Assembly (NCBI RefSeq): GCF_000215085.1
Contig: NC_015589.1
Span: forward strand, 2,182,120-2,246,119
Direction of reading: 5' to 3'
Source: Desulforamulus ruminis DSM 2154
Lineage (GTDB): Bacteria > Bacillota > Desulfotomaculia > Desulfotomaculales > Desulfotomaculaceae
DNA: 64,000 nucleotides
Under the pieces are notes generated by a model. The model was not told the DNA's origin, made no database searches, and saw only the letters and a program-made list of their open reading frames with translations. Position numbers and translations under genes: made by a program. Shown piece after piece: positions 46,854-54,367 of the stretch (position 1 is its first letter; each line of letters starts with the position of its first letter).

Positions 46854-48095
46854 TTAATCCATTTTTCTAAAGATTACTGCGGAAAAATTACCGCCAAAAC
46901 TAATCGCATAGCACAGCACGCAACGGATATCCTTTTGTAACTTTTTATTTTTAACATAGTTCCATTGATTTTCATTAATTAATTGCCTGTCATCGCCCTG
47001 ATTCATGTGGAAAATGTGATTATATTGCATGCATAAATTCCCCAATATCATATCAAAGGCACTGGAAGCGGCCAAAGCGTGGCCCATGATGCACTTATTG
47101 GCGGTTATGGGGATATTGCTTAACAATTCCTCTCCAAACACCGACGCCAATATTTCGATTTCCTTTTTATCATTGGATGTGCCTTCCCCATACGCCATAA
47201 TCAAATCAATGTCTTTCTTTTGAATGTCGTATCGTTTAAATATCTTTTCCAGGCATCTTTTGCCGGCAATAGTTACGTCCTTGTCCATGGTAGAATAACA
47301 ACCCAGGATTTCCGCATAAATCTTAGCCTTTCTTTTTTGGGCATAGGCATAATTTTCAATCACCAGCATGCCGGAGCCCTCTCCTAAAAAGAATCCTTTG
47401 TTTTGCTCTGAAAAAATGTAAGGGTGATGATCCGGCCCCTCTTGGCTCAGCTTGCCCAGTTCAAACAAAGAAGAAAGGCAAAAAGGGGTAATGGGCGCTT
47501 CGGAACTACCCACCAGCATCACATCCACATTGTTTGTGTTAATACATTGGACGGCATTAATAATGGTGTCAATGCCGGAAGTATTGCCATTGGGAATGGA
47601 ATATATTTTCCCTTGCAAACCGTTTAAAATAGAGACTTGTCCCGAAGCAGCGCACTGAAACATGGCAATGGACAGATAGGGACTGATTTTAGGATAACAA
47701 TGCTTCTGAACATATTGTTTAAATCGCAAAGACTCTCTTTCCGCAAAACCCATGCCGCCAAAGGTAGAACCGATGGAAACACCGATTCTTTGCGCATTTT
47801 CTTTGATCTCTTGATCTAATTGAGCCTTTTGAATGGCTTCTTTTGAGGCAATTAACGCATAGGCGATAAAATAATCCATTCTTTTCATCAACTGACTGGG
47901 AAAATACTCTTTAACTCTGTTTTTGTCTACTTCATAATATTGGATATCCGGCGGATCCTCCAGGTGATAAGTGGAAAAATTCACCTCACATAACTTGCCA
48001 TCCGGACGGTTTATTTTGCACCAATTTTCCTCTACCCCAAAGCCCATGGGGGATACCATTCCCATCCCTGTCAGCACTGCTCTGTTTTTCATCAT
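46854..48095 (-). CDS. Ketosynthase-like chain-length factor (KSbeta) homologue
   Basis: About 413 residues of the thiolase-like ketosynthase fold (VLTGMGMVSPMGFGVEENW, GVSIGSTFGGMGFAERES, KCIMGHALAASSAFDM). The catalytic Cys of TACATG is Asn in NGNTSG (N175 counted from an upstream ATG, N171 from the chosen start). The first catalytic His (NAHG) is Tyr in AYGEGTS; the second (IMGH) remains. Such inactive partners are chain-length factors of type II polyketide synthases. The gene is adjacent to the active ketosynthase gene. The ATG at 48095 has GGAG 6 bases upstream. An ATG at 48107 touches its ribosome site. Confidence 0.8.
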   Translation of the reverse strand: MMKNRAVLTGMGMVSPMGFGVEENWCKINRPDGKLCEVNFSTYHLEDPPDIQYYEVDKNRVKEYFPSQLMKRMDYFIAYALIASKEAIQKAQLDQEIKENAQRIGVSIGSTFGGMGFAERESLRFKQYVQKHCYPKISPYLSIAMFQCAASGQVSILNGLQGKIYSIPNGNTSGIDTIINAVQCINTNNVDVMLVGSSEAPITPFCLSSLFELGKLSQEGPDHHPYIFSEQNKGFFLGEGSGMLVIENYAYAQKRKAKIYAEILGCYSTMDKDVTIAGKRCLEKIFKRYDIQKKDIDLIMAYGEGTSNDKKEIEILASVFGEELLSNIPITANKCIMGHALAASSAFDMILGNLCMQYNHIFHMNQGDDRQLINENQWNYVKNKKLQKDIRCVLCYAISFGGNFSAVIFRKMD

Positions 48096-48119
48096 ACCAT
48101 TCTCCATTCCCCAACTATC

Positions 48120-49349
48120 CTAGGCATATTTTGAAAAAACTAACGAACAATTGACTCCCCCGAATCCAGAGGATATGGACATGGCATGCTTTATCTTCCG
48201 GCATTTACATTGGTTCGGCGTATAGTCTAAATCACATTCCGGATCGGGATGATCCAGATTGATTGTGGGGGGAATCATGCCACTATTCACCGATAAAATC
48301 ACTGTAATAAACTCTAAGGCTCCCGCCGCTCCTAAGGGATGTCCCATGATGGATTTGTTTGAACTGATGGAAACCTGATAGGCGTGTTCTGATAGGGCGT
48401 ATTTAATGGCCTTGGTTTCGGCTATATCATTCAAAGGCGTAGAGCTGCCGTGGGCATTGATATATCCGATTTCCTCCTTTTCAATGCCCGCATCCATAAT
48501 GGCTTCCTGTATGACTTCTCCCAGCCTTTCTCCTTCAGGCAAAGGAGCTGTCATATGGTAAGCATTTGAATTGTTGCCATATCCCTTGATTTCTCCATAA
48601 ATTTTGGCCCCTCTCTGCCTGGCATGCTCCAACTCTTCCAGGATCAATATGCCGGCTCCCTCCGCAGGAACAAAGCCGTCCCTTTCCACGCTAAAGGGGC
48701 AAGAAGCCCTTTGCGGGTATTGATTGTTCTTGGCCAAGCCGCCAATCACATCAAAGGAAGCCAATGTTAACGGAGCAATGGGCGCTTCCATACCGCCCAC
48801 AACTGCAATGTCCATAAACCCTTCTCTTATTTTATGGAAGCCGCAGCCGATGGCGTCGGTACCTGCCGCACATCCGGTGGATATCATGCTGGCATAGCCG
48901 GAAAACCCGAACACATTGGCAAACCAGTACAAATTAGACTCCATGACGCAATTTAAATATAAGTTGTGATTCTGAAAGAGCTGTTGCTCATTTAACACCT
49001 TTTCTCCGGTTAAGGCACCCCCCACGGTTTGGCCCAGAATAACGCCCCATTCTTCACGGACAATCTGTTCCTCTCGGATTTCTGCGTCCGCTAAAGCCAT
49101 TTTGGCAGCAGCCAAAGCATATTGAATGGCTAGATCAATGTTTTGCACGTCTCTCCGTTTAAAATACCGTTCAATTTGAAAATCCCGAATTTGGCCCGCC
49201 ACCTGACACCGGAAGCAATCTGGATCAAATCTTGATATTCTTTCGATTGCGGAAACACCCTTGGTTAAATTTCCCCAGAACTCCGGCACAGTCGTTCCTA
49301 AGGGCGAGACGACGCCAATCCCCGTAACCACCACTTTTCTTTGCTTCAT
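48120..49349 (-). CDS. Beta-ketoacyl synthase (KSalpha, FabF family)
   Basis: 409 residues. The catalytic triad is complete: C160 in STGCAAGT, H300 in NAHGSSTPLND and H337 in IMGHPLGAAGA. N-terminal KVVVTGIGVVSPLGTT is standard for elongating ketosynthases. It performs decarboxylative condensation of acyl-ACP chains. Immediately downstream lies the inactive KS-like chain-length factor, giving a KSalpha/CLF pair typical of type II polyketide or aryl-polyene systems. The ATG follows GGGAG. Acyl carrier protein and acyltransferase are not encoded in the operon. Confidence 0.88.
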   Translation of the reverse strand: MKQRKVVVTGIGVVSPLGTTVPEFWGNLTKGVSAIERISRFDPDCFRCQVAGQIRDFQIERYFKRRDVQNIDLAIQYALAAAKMALADAEIREEQIVREEWGVILGQTVGGALTGEKVLNEQQLFQNHNLYLNCVMESNLYWFANVFGFSGYASMISTGCAAGTDAIGCGFHKIREGFMDIAVVGGMEAPIAPLTLASFDVIGGLAKNNQYPQRASCPFSVERDGFVPAEGAGILILEELEHARQRGAKIYGEIKGYGNNSNAYHMTAPLPEGERLGEVIQEAIMDAGIEKEEIGYINAHGSSTPLNDIAETKAIKYALSEHAYQVSISSNKSIMGHPLGAAGALEFITVILSVNSGMIPPTINLDHPDPECDLDYTPNQCKCRKIKHAMSISSGFGGVNCSLVFSKYA

Positions 49350-49350
49350 C

Positions 49351-50202
49351 TTAAAACTCCCTATGCATCAGGTTTATACTTCGCCTTGCTTTAAAAGCTG
49401 GTTTTTCTTGCTCATAAATCTGGTAGAATCCCATGGCAACAAAGGGGGCCGAGGCAAAGAAACCGACCACCGCCGCACTGGGCACCTGCAAAGAAACCGA
49501 ACCCACCGAGGCGCTAAAGGCCAACCAAGTGTAGGAAAAGAAAGGCAAATATTTAGCAATGACCGGCGTGTCCTTAAGGCGGGAAACCGGCTGCTGTTTT
49601 CGTTCATAAATCCGATAAAGAAAGGTAACGCAGGAGCAGGTGGCGATCCAGATTAAGAAAATAGAAATGGGTGAGCCAAAATAATCTCCCGGGATGCCCC
49701 AAGACCAATTGCCCAGGGCAACATTAATGGGATCCTCCATGGTAAACCAAGAGCTGCAGACAATTCCGTCCACTAAGCTTAAAAAAGCAATTCTGCCCAG
49801 GGAAGGGCTGACCCCGTCCTGGGGAAAGATCAGGTTTGTGGTAAAGTAAGCGGCGTAAGCCAAGATAAAAAACCACAAAGGTAAAGTAAAGGGAACCCCC
49901 CCTATTTTGCCGCCCATCCCCGTAGTATAAATTAAAAATCCAGTGTTCACTTTGATGAGTTCAACGGCAAAGGCTCCAACAAAAGTTATGCCTAGGAATA
50001 CCAATAAATTTTTTTTACCCAAGGTTAATCCGCTATGGGTTAAACTATAAAAGATCATCAGCACCGAAACATAGATTACCAGGCTAGTTGGCGTAGGAAG
50101 CCCCATAAAAGACATGGTCCGTTCAATGATGTGTTCCAGCCAGGAAAGGAAGAAAGCAATGACCATAAGCCGGACCACCAGAGCATTGGCTTTTAATTCC
50201 AA
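49351..50202 (-). CDS. CruF/AveC-like membrane protein
   Basis: 283 residues with seven or eight membrane helices. The signature is ELIKVNTGFLIYTTG, GVPFTLPLWFFILAYAAYF and later MEDPINVALGNWSWGIPGDY then FGSPISIFLIW. This matches the PF04240 carotenoid-hydratase (CruF) pattern and also the AveC spirocyclase family. Carotenoid genes are absent here, so a role in hydrating or cyclising the ketosynthase product is inferred. It lies 12 bases after the ABC-2 permease and one base before the ketosynthase gene, in the same operon. Confidence 0.72.
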   Translation of the reverse strand: MELKANALVVRLMVIAFFLSWLEHIIERTMSFMGLPTPTSLVIYVSVLMIFYSLTHSGLTLGKKNLLVFLGITFVGAFAVELIKVNTGFLIYTTGMGGKIGGVPFTLPLWFFILAYAAYFTTNLIFPQDGVSPSLGRIAFLSLVDGIVCSSWFTMEDPINVALGNWSWGIPGDYFGSPISIFLIWIATCSCVTFLYRIYERKQQPVSRLKDTPVIAKYLPFFSYTWLAFSASVGSVSLQVPSAAVVGFFASAPFVAMGFYQIYEQEKPAFKARRSINLMHREF

Positions 50203-50214
50203 TCAATTCACCCC

Positions 50215-51390
50215 TTAATCTAAACTTTTTTTGAATTTACGAATGGCGATGGTTAATAAAACCATGGTGAACATTCCCAACAACAATACATCACTCCATA
50301 GATGCTCTAAACCAACCCCTTTTAAGAAAATGCCCCTGGTTATATTAATAAAATAGGTCAGGGGGATAAAATTCGTTATGGCATAAATCGGTAAAGGCAT
50401 GGCTTCCCTGGGAAATATAAAGCCCGATAGCAGTATACTGGGCAGCAATACGATCAGCGTTAAAAACAATGCCTGCATCTGATTGGAAGCCACCGTGGAC
50501 AAGAGGATTCCTAAAGCAAGAGAACATACGATGAACAGCAGCCCAATGACTAAAAACAAAGTTAAACTGCCGGCAATGGTGACGTGGAACCAAAACACTG
50601 CGAGGATAATCGTAAAGCATAAGTCGATACACCCAACCGCCACATAAGGAAGAAGTTTTCCCAAAATTAGCTCGGCGGATTTTATCGGGGTCACGATTAA
50701 CTGCTCTATGGTTCCCCGCTCTCTTTCCCGGACCAAGGCAAAGGCGGTCAACAAGGTAGTGATGTTTTGCAATATAAGGCCGATGAGACCGGGTATAATA
50801 AAAACTCTACTTTCCATACCCGGGTTATACCAAATCTTGGTATTCATTTGTATGTCCGGCATCCCTCCCGAGGTAGACACGCCCAGGCGTTTTAAGCTTG
50901 CTTCTTTTTTCTCCTTGGCATAAACCTCAGAGACCGAAGCTCCGCTGCTTAAAGCGGTTCTCGCCGTGGTAGGCTCAGTGCCGTCAATGATTAACTGGGT
51001 TTGGACAGGTCTATTTCTTTTGATATTATCCGTATAGGTTGGGGGAATAATTAATCCCGCCTTTGCTTTGCCATCATCAATCAAGTCAATGAGTTCTTGC
51101 TCACTGGCCACATAGTAATTGACTAGAAAATAATTGGAAGCCGTGAACCTCTCGATATATTGACGACTCTCCTGAGTCCTGCTTTGATCAAATACCACAG
51201 TGGATAATTGCTCCACATCCGTTGTAGTGGCATAGCTGAACAGAAGCATCCACAAGATAGGCATACTAATGGGGATTCTAAGACTAAAGGGGTCCCTAAT
51301 AATTTGAATAAACTCCTTTTTGGCAATGGCCAAAAAGCGTTTAAAACTGAATTGATCCTTTTTTAGCAACTTTTCTACCCATTTTTTCAT
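50215..51390 (-). CDS. ABC-2 type transporter permease
   Basis: 391 residues. The N-terminal membrane helix in AKKEFIQIIRDPFSLRIP is followed by a large extracytoplasmic domain (about 60-190) and five C-terminal helices with the ERERGTIEQLIVTPIKSAEL motif. This is the YhhJ/YadH-like ABC-2 class used for export. It pairs with the adjacent ATPase and adaptor. ATG 51390 follows AAAGG. The stop is 12 bases before the CruF-like gene. Confidence 0.87.
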   Translation of the reverse strand: MKKWVEKLLKKDQFSFKRFLAIAKKEFIQIIRDPFSLRIPISMPILWMLLFSYATTTDVEQLSTVVFDQSRTQESRQYIERFTASNYFLVNYYVASEQELIDLIDDGKAKAGLIIPPTYTDNIKRNRPVQTQLIIDGTEPTTARTALSSGASVSEVYAKEKKEASLKRLGVSTSGGMPDIQMNTKIWYNPGMESRVFIIPGLIGLILQNITTLLTAFALVRERERGTIEQLIVTPIKSAELILGKLLPYVAVGCIDLCFTIILAVFWFHVTIAGSLTLFLVIGLLFIVCSLALGILLSTVASNQMQALFLTLIVLLPSILLSGFIFPREAMPLPIYAITNFIPLTYFINITRGIFLKGVGLEHLWSDVLLLGMFTMVLLTIAIRKFKKSLD

Positions 51391-51393
51391 CAA

Positions 51394-52200
51394 TTAATCT
51401 ACCTTTTTATCTGCTCTTTCATCTGCCTTGGACAAGAATTTTATGGCTGTAAAATCAGGATGTACATTGATACCGGATAATGTCTCCACGTAAGTAATAA
51501 AAATGTCTTCAAGATTATCCACCTTTTCTTGCTGTATGAGTTCCTTTGGAGAAGCAATGTTAATCATTTTGCCATCAAAGATAAAGCCCACAATATCACA
51601 GCTTGCCGCTTCATCCATATAATGGGTGGTCACCAATACGGTAATCCCCTGCTTGGCCAGTCCATGGATGATCTCCCAAAACACTCTCCTGGCTACCGGA
51701 TCAACCCCCGCGGTAGGTTCATCCAATATTAACAGCCGGGGTTTGTGAATCAAGGCGCATCCCAAGGCCAGGCGTTGTTTCCAACCGCCGGAAAGATTGC
51801 GGGCCAGGCTTTTTTCTTTGCCCTTTAAATTGGCCATATGGATAAGTTCCTCTTTTCTTGCGCTTCTTTCCTGGGCATCCAAGCCATAAACGCCTGCATA
51901 AAAGTCTAGATTTTCATTTACCGTTAACTCTTCGTAAAGGCTGAATCTTTGCGACATGTAGCCTAGATTTTGTCGAACCTCTTCGGTTTCGGCGACGATA
52001 TCTTTTCCCAGGATTAAACCCTTTCCGGAGGTTGGCGTCAGTACACCGCAAAGCATCCGGATGGTTGTTGATTTGCCTGATCCATTGGGTCCCAAAAATC
52101 CAAAAACGCTGCCCCTGGGAATTTTAAAGCTGATATTGTCCACCGCTACGAATTCACCAAACTTTTTAGTCAATTGTTCCACTTCAATGGCATATTGCAT
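51394..52200 (-). CDS. ABC transporter ATP-binding protein
   Basis: 268 residues with Walker A GPNGSGKST, Q-loop YMSQRFSLYEELT, signature NLSGGWKQRLALG and Walker B LLILDEPTAGVD, then H-loop VLVTTHY. It belongs to the CcmA/YhhJ-associated drug-export class (ABCA-like). With the ABC-2 permease and the HlyD-type adaptor it would form an exporter for the operon's product. ATG 52200 follows AAGGAG. The gene overlaps no neighbour and starts 5 bases past the adaptor's stop. Confidence 0.92.
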   Translation of the reverse strand: MQYAIEVEQLTKKFGEFVAVDNISFKIPRGSVFGFLGPNGSGKSTTIRMLCGVLTPTSGKGLILGKDIVAETEEVRQNLGYMSQRFSLYEELTVNENLDFYAGVYGLDAQERSARKEELIHMANLKGKEKSLARNLSGGWKQRLALGCALIHKPRLLILDEPTAGVDPVARRVFWEIIHGLAKQGITVLVTTHYMDEAASCDIVGFIFDGKMINIASPKELIQQEKVDNLEDIFITYVETLSGINVHPDFTAIKFLSKADERADKKVD

Positions 52201-52204
52201 GTCC

Positions 52205-53395
52205 TTACTCCTTGATCGGAATGTGCACATTGACAATCATTCCCGGTTTCAATGTACTAATATTGCCGTCCGTTACTTTAACCTTTACCCGGAAGACCGT
52301 ATTTTCTTTGGCTTTATCTGTCTGCAGATTCTTGGGAGTATATTCCGCCTGGGAAGCAATGAATATAATTTTCCCCTTTATCATTTTGCTTTTTATGGAT
52401 TTTACTTCCATCCTAATTTCTTGATTTAGCTTCACACTGCCTAAATATTTTTGAGGTACATATACATTGGCCCACAGATCCTTCAGGTCGGAGATGGTTC
52501 CAATATTGCCGCCGGCGCCAACCATATCCCCCAGAGCAATGCGCTTGGCTATATAAACGCCCTCTGCGGGAGCCTTTATTTGATACTTAGAGAAGGTGAG
52601 CCGGGCCTGCTCTGCCATTGCCTGAGCCTGTTTGAGATCCGCTTCCGCCGCTTTAACGGCCTCTTCGGTGGCTCCATTTTTCAGTAGCTCCAATTGAGCC
52701 AAGGCTTGTTCATAATTAGCCTGCGCAGCTTCAACGGATTGCCTGCTCAGCCCGTTTTTGGTTAAAACCGCTTGTCGCTGGGCAAATTCCAAGTTTTCTT
52801 TCTTGATCGTCAGTTGATATTCTGCCGTATCCAGTTGACGCTTGGCTGCCAGGAATTCATCCTCGGAAATCGCCTGCGCCTCTTTTAGTTTTTCCAGCTT
52901 TGTATATTTATCCAGCAGATATTCATAATCCGCCTTAGCGATTTCCATGGCTGCCCGGGCTGTCTGTTCGGCATCGTCCACCTTTTTTTCCTCAATGTTA
53001 CTGGCGGCTTTTTGTTTGTCCAACTGGGCCTTGGCTTCTTTCGTCAGTGCCTCGGCTTGCTTAATTTGTTCAGCCCGATTTCCCTTTTTTAACTCAGCAA
53101 AGGCTGCCTCTTTTATTTCCGTCATGGCCTGGTATTGCTCCATCACCAGTTCCTGGTTGGAGGCATCCACCTCCGCCAGCACATCCCCTTCCTTGAGCAA
53201 ATCGCCTTCTTCCTTGAGGATCTTAATAATCTTCCCGGGTACTTCCGCATTGACATCAATTTGTGTGGATTCCACCGTGCCCGTAAGAGTTAAAGTATTT
53301 CCACAGCCAACGGTCCCCAACAAAAGCAAAACCAAAGAGAAAAAGAATCCCATTCTTTTACCCTTTGGTGTGTTTTTTGATAGCCATTCCCACAT
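52205..53395 (-). CDS. HlyD/membrane-fusion-type adaptor protein
   Basis: 396 residues. A short N-terminal membrane anchor (MGFFFSLVLLLLGTVGCGN, possibly a lipoprotein) precedes the lipoyl half (TGTVESTQIDVNAEVPGKII), a long coiled-coil hairpin (about 90-270, rich in Ala, Glu, Gln and Lys, with LDTAEYQLTIKKENLEFAQ), the second lipoyl half (APAEGVYIAKRIALGDMVGA) and a beta-barrel. It is the first gene of the operon and the adaptor of the ABC exporter. ATG 53395 lies 6 bases after GGGGGAT. It is expressed from the Fur-box promoter. Confidence 0.87.
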   Translation of the reverse strand: MWEWLSKNTPKGKRMGFFFSLVLLLLGTVGCGNTLTLTGTVESTQIDVNAEVPGKIIKILKEEGDLLKEGDVLAEVDASNQELVMEQYQAMTEIKEAAFAELKKGNRAEQIKQAEALTKEAKAQLDKQKAASNIEEKKVDDAEQTARAAMEIAKADYEYLLDKYTKLEKLKEAQAISEDEFLAAKRQLDTAEYQLTIKKENLEFAQRQAVLTKNGLSRQSVEAAQANYEQALAQLELLKNGATEEAVKAAEADLKQAQAMAEQARLTFSKYQIKAPAEGVYIAKRIALGDMVGAGGNIGTISDLKDLWANVYVPQKYLGSVKLNQEIRMEVKSIKSKMIKGKIIFIASQAEYTPKNLQTDKAKENTVFRVKVKVTDGNISTLKPGMIVNVHIPIKE

Positions 53396-53467
53396 CGATT
53401 TTTCATCCCCCAACCAGATAATATCCTCTAATTTTTTAGCATTTTTTCCCTATTTCGTCATAAACTA

Positions 53468-53496
53468 ATGATAATGATTATGATTATCATTGTCAA
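53468..53496 (-). promoter_or_regulatory. Operon promoter overlapped by a Fur-box-like repeat
   Basis: On the minus strand: TTGACA (53491-53496), a 17-base spacer, and TATCAT (53468-53473). The spacer and -10 are covered by the inverted repeat TGATAAT...ATTATCA (53469-53489), built of the GATAATGATTATCA elements that bacterial Fur proteins recognise. Repression when iron is plentiful would be expected. The start codon is 72 bases downstream of the -10. Confidence 0.75.
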
Positions 53497-53499
53497 TGC

Positions 53500-53830
53500 T
53501 TTTTTATAAACAAAATTATAGGTATTATCTATTTTATGTTTAATAAATCGACAAAATATTACATTATGACTTTAAAGTTTATATTTAAAAGTTAATTATC
53601 AAATAAATATTGATTATATTAAATCATTCTAAAGATATTAGATAAGCAAGATTGCCCTAACTCTTTGGGAATGGAGGAATAATTTTAAACCCCATATTAA
53701 AAGCCGTGACCCTTGGCAAATCACCGATTCTGGAACCAAATGTTTAGTTCTTATGAGGATTTTGAGTTCTCATGGAATGTGACGTGTATTGTGGTTCAAT
53801 AGTTTCTAAAGCATGTTCTTGACCTATAAA
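53500..53830. other. A/T-rich intergenic region upstream of the operon
   Basis: No gene is supported. The very A/T-rich part 53500-53640 may be the upstream element of the operon promoter. The stretch 53640-53830 holds no convincing frame or RNA. Confidence 0.4.
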
Positions 53831-53833
53831 CAC

Positions 53834-53876
53834 AAAAAATTAGAGGCTGTGGAAAAATTCCACAACCTCTAATTTT
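53834..53876 (-). terminator. Terminator of the tRNA-Trp gene
   Basis: A stem AAAATTAGAGG...TGTGG / CCACA...CCTCTAATTTT with one mismatch, 7-base loop and T-rich flanks, just downstream of the tRNA on the minus strand. Confidence 0.7.
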
Positions 53877-53880
53877 AGCT

Positions 53881-53956
53881 TGGCGGGGGCAGAAGGACTT
53901 GAACCCTCAACCAACGGTTTTGGAGACCGCTACTCTACCAATTGAGCTATACCCCC
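53881..53956 (-). tRNA. trnW: tRNA-Trp (CCA anticodon)
   Basis: The minus strand folds as a full 76-nt tRNA. The acceptor stem GGGGGTA/TGCCCCC is paired, the anticodon stem GCGGT/ACCGT holds the loop CTCCAAA with anticodon CCA (Trp), and the T-arm has GTTCAAGTC. The discriminator G and the 3' CCA are encoded. A terminator follows. Confidence 0.95.
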
Positions 53957-54139
53957 GTATTCGTTTGGCCTGACGCAAGAATTAGTATAACAGAGAGCCA
54001 TTTATTAGTCAACACCGATCTACAAAGTGTTATTGGTCTTTGTTATTCTTTCCTAGTATATTGCATCTAGTTTTGCTCAAAATAGAACTATCTACTCACA
54101 AATTATTTTTGCAAAATTGTATTAGAAAGGTTGGTGACC

Positions 54140-54325
54140 ATGGGGCATTTTTTTAAATTTAATCCCGGCCAGTATCACCAGGAATCCGCAGAGGAAATTC
54201 AACCGGAAATAAAATCGAAAAAGGCTCCTGATTTAACGGCCCCTCAGGAATGGGCCGGTTGTGAAATTGAACATGAGATGGCCGGCTTTGCCAAGCGCAA
54301 TAAGAATACACGGCCGTCGGATTAA
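54140..54325 (+). CDS. Small acidic/basic hydrophilic protein, unknown (61 aa)
   Basis: 61 residues: MGHFFKFNPGQYHQESAEEI, then a Lys-rich stretch, then DLTAPQEWAGCEIEHEMAGF and AKRNKNTRPSD. There is no signal peptide. ATG 54140 has AAAGG 9 bases upstream. A terminator follows directly. No family is recognised. Size and charge suit a small spore or stress protein, but that is guesswork. Confidence 0.6.
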   Translation: MGHFFKFNPGQYHQESAEEIQPEIKSKKAPDLTAPQEWAGCEIEHEMAGFAKRNKNTRPSD

Positions 54326-54330
54326 AATAT

Positions 54331-54363
54331 AAAACAGGAGTCCCGGCGGGAACTCCTGTTTTT
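54331..54363. terminator. Bidirectional terminator between the 61-aa gene and the EF-G-like gene
   Basis: AAACAGGAGT pairs with ACTCCTGTTT around CCCGGCGGGA, with A-runs and T-runs on either side. It separates convergent genes. Confidence 0.8.
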
Positions 54364-54367
54364 TGTT

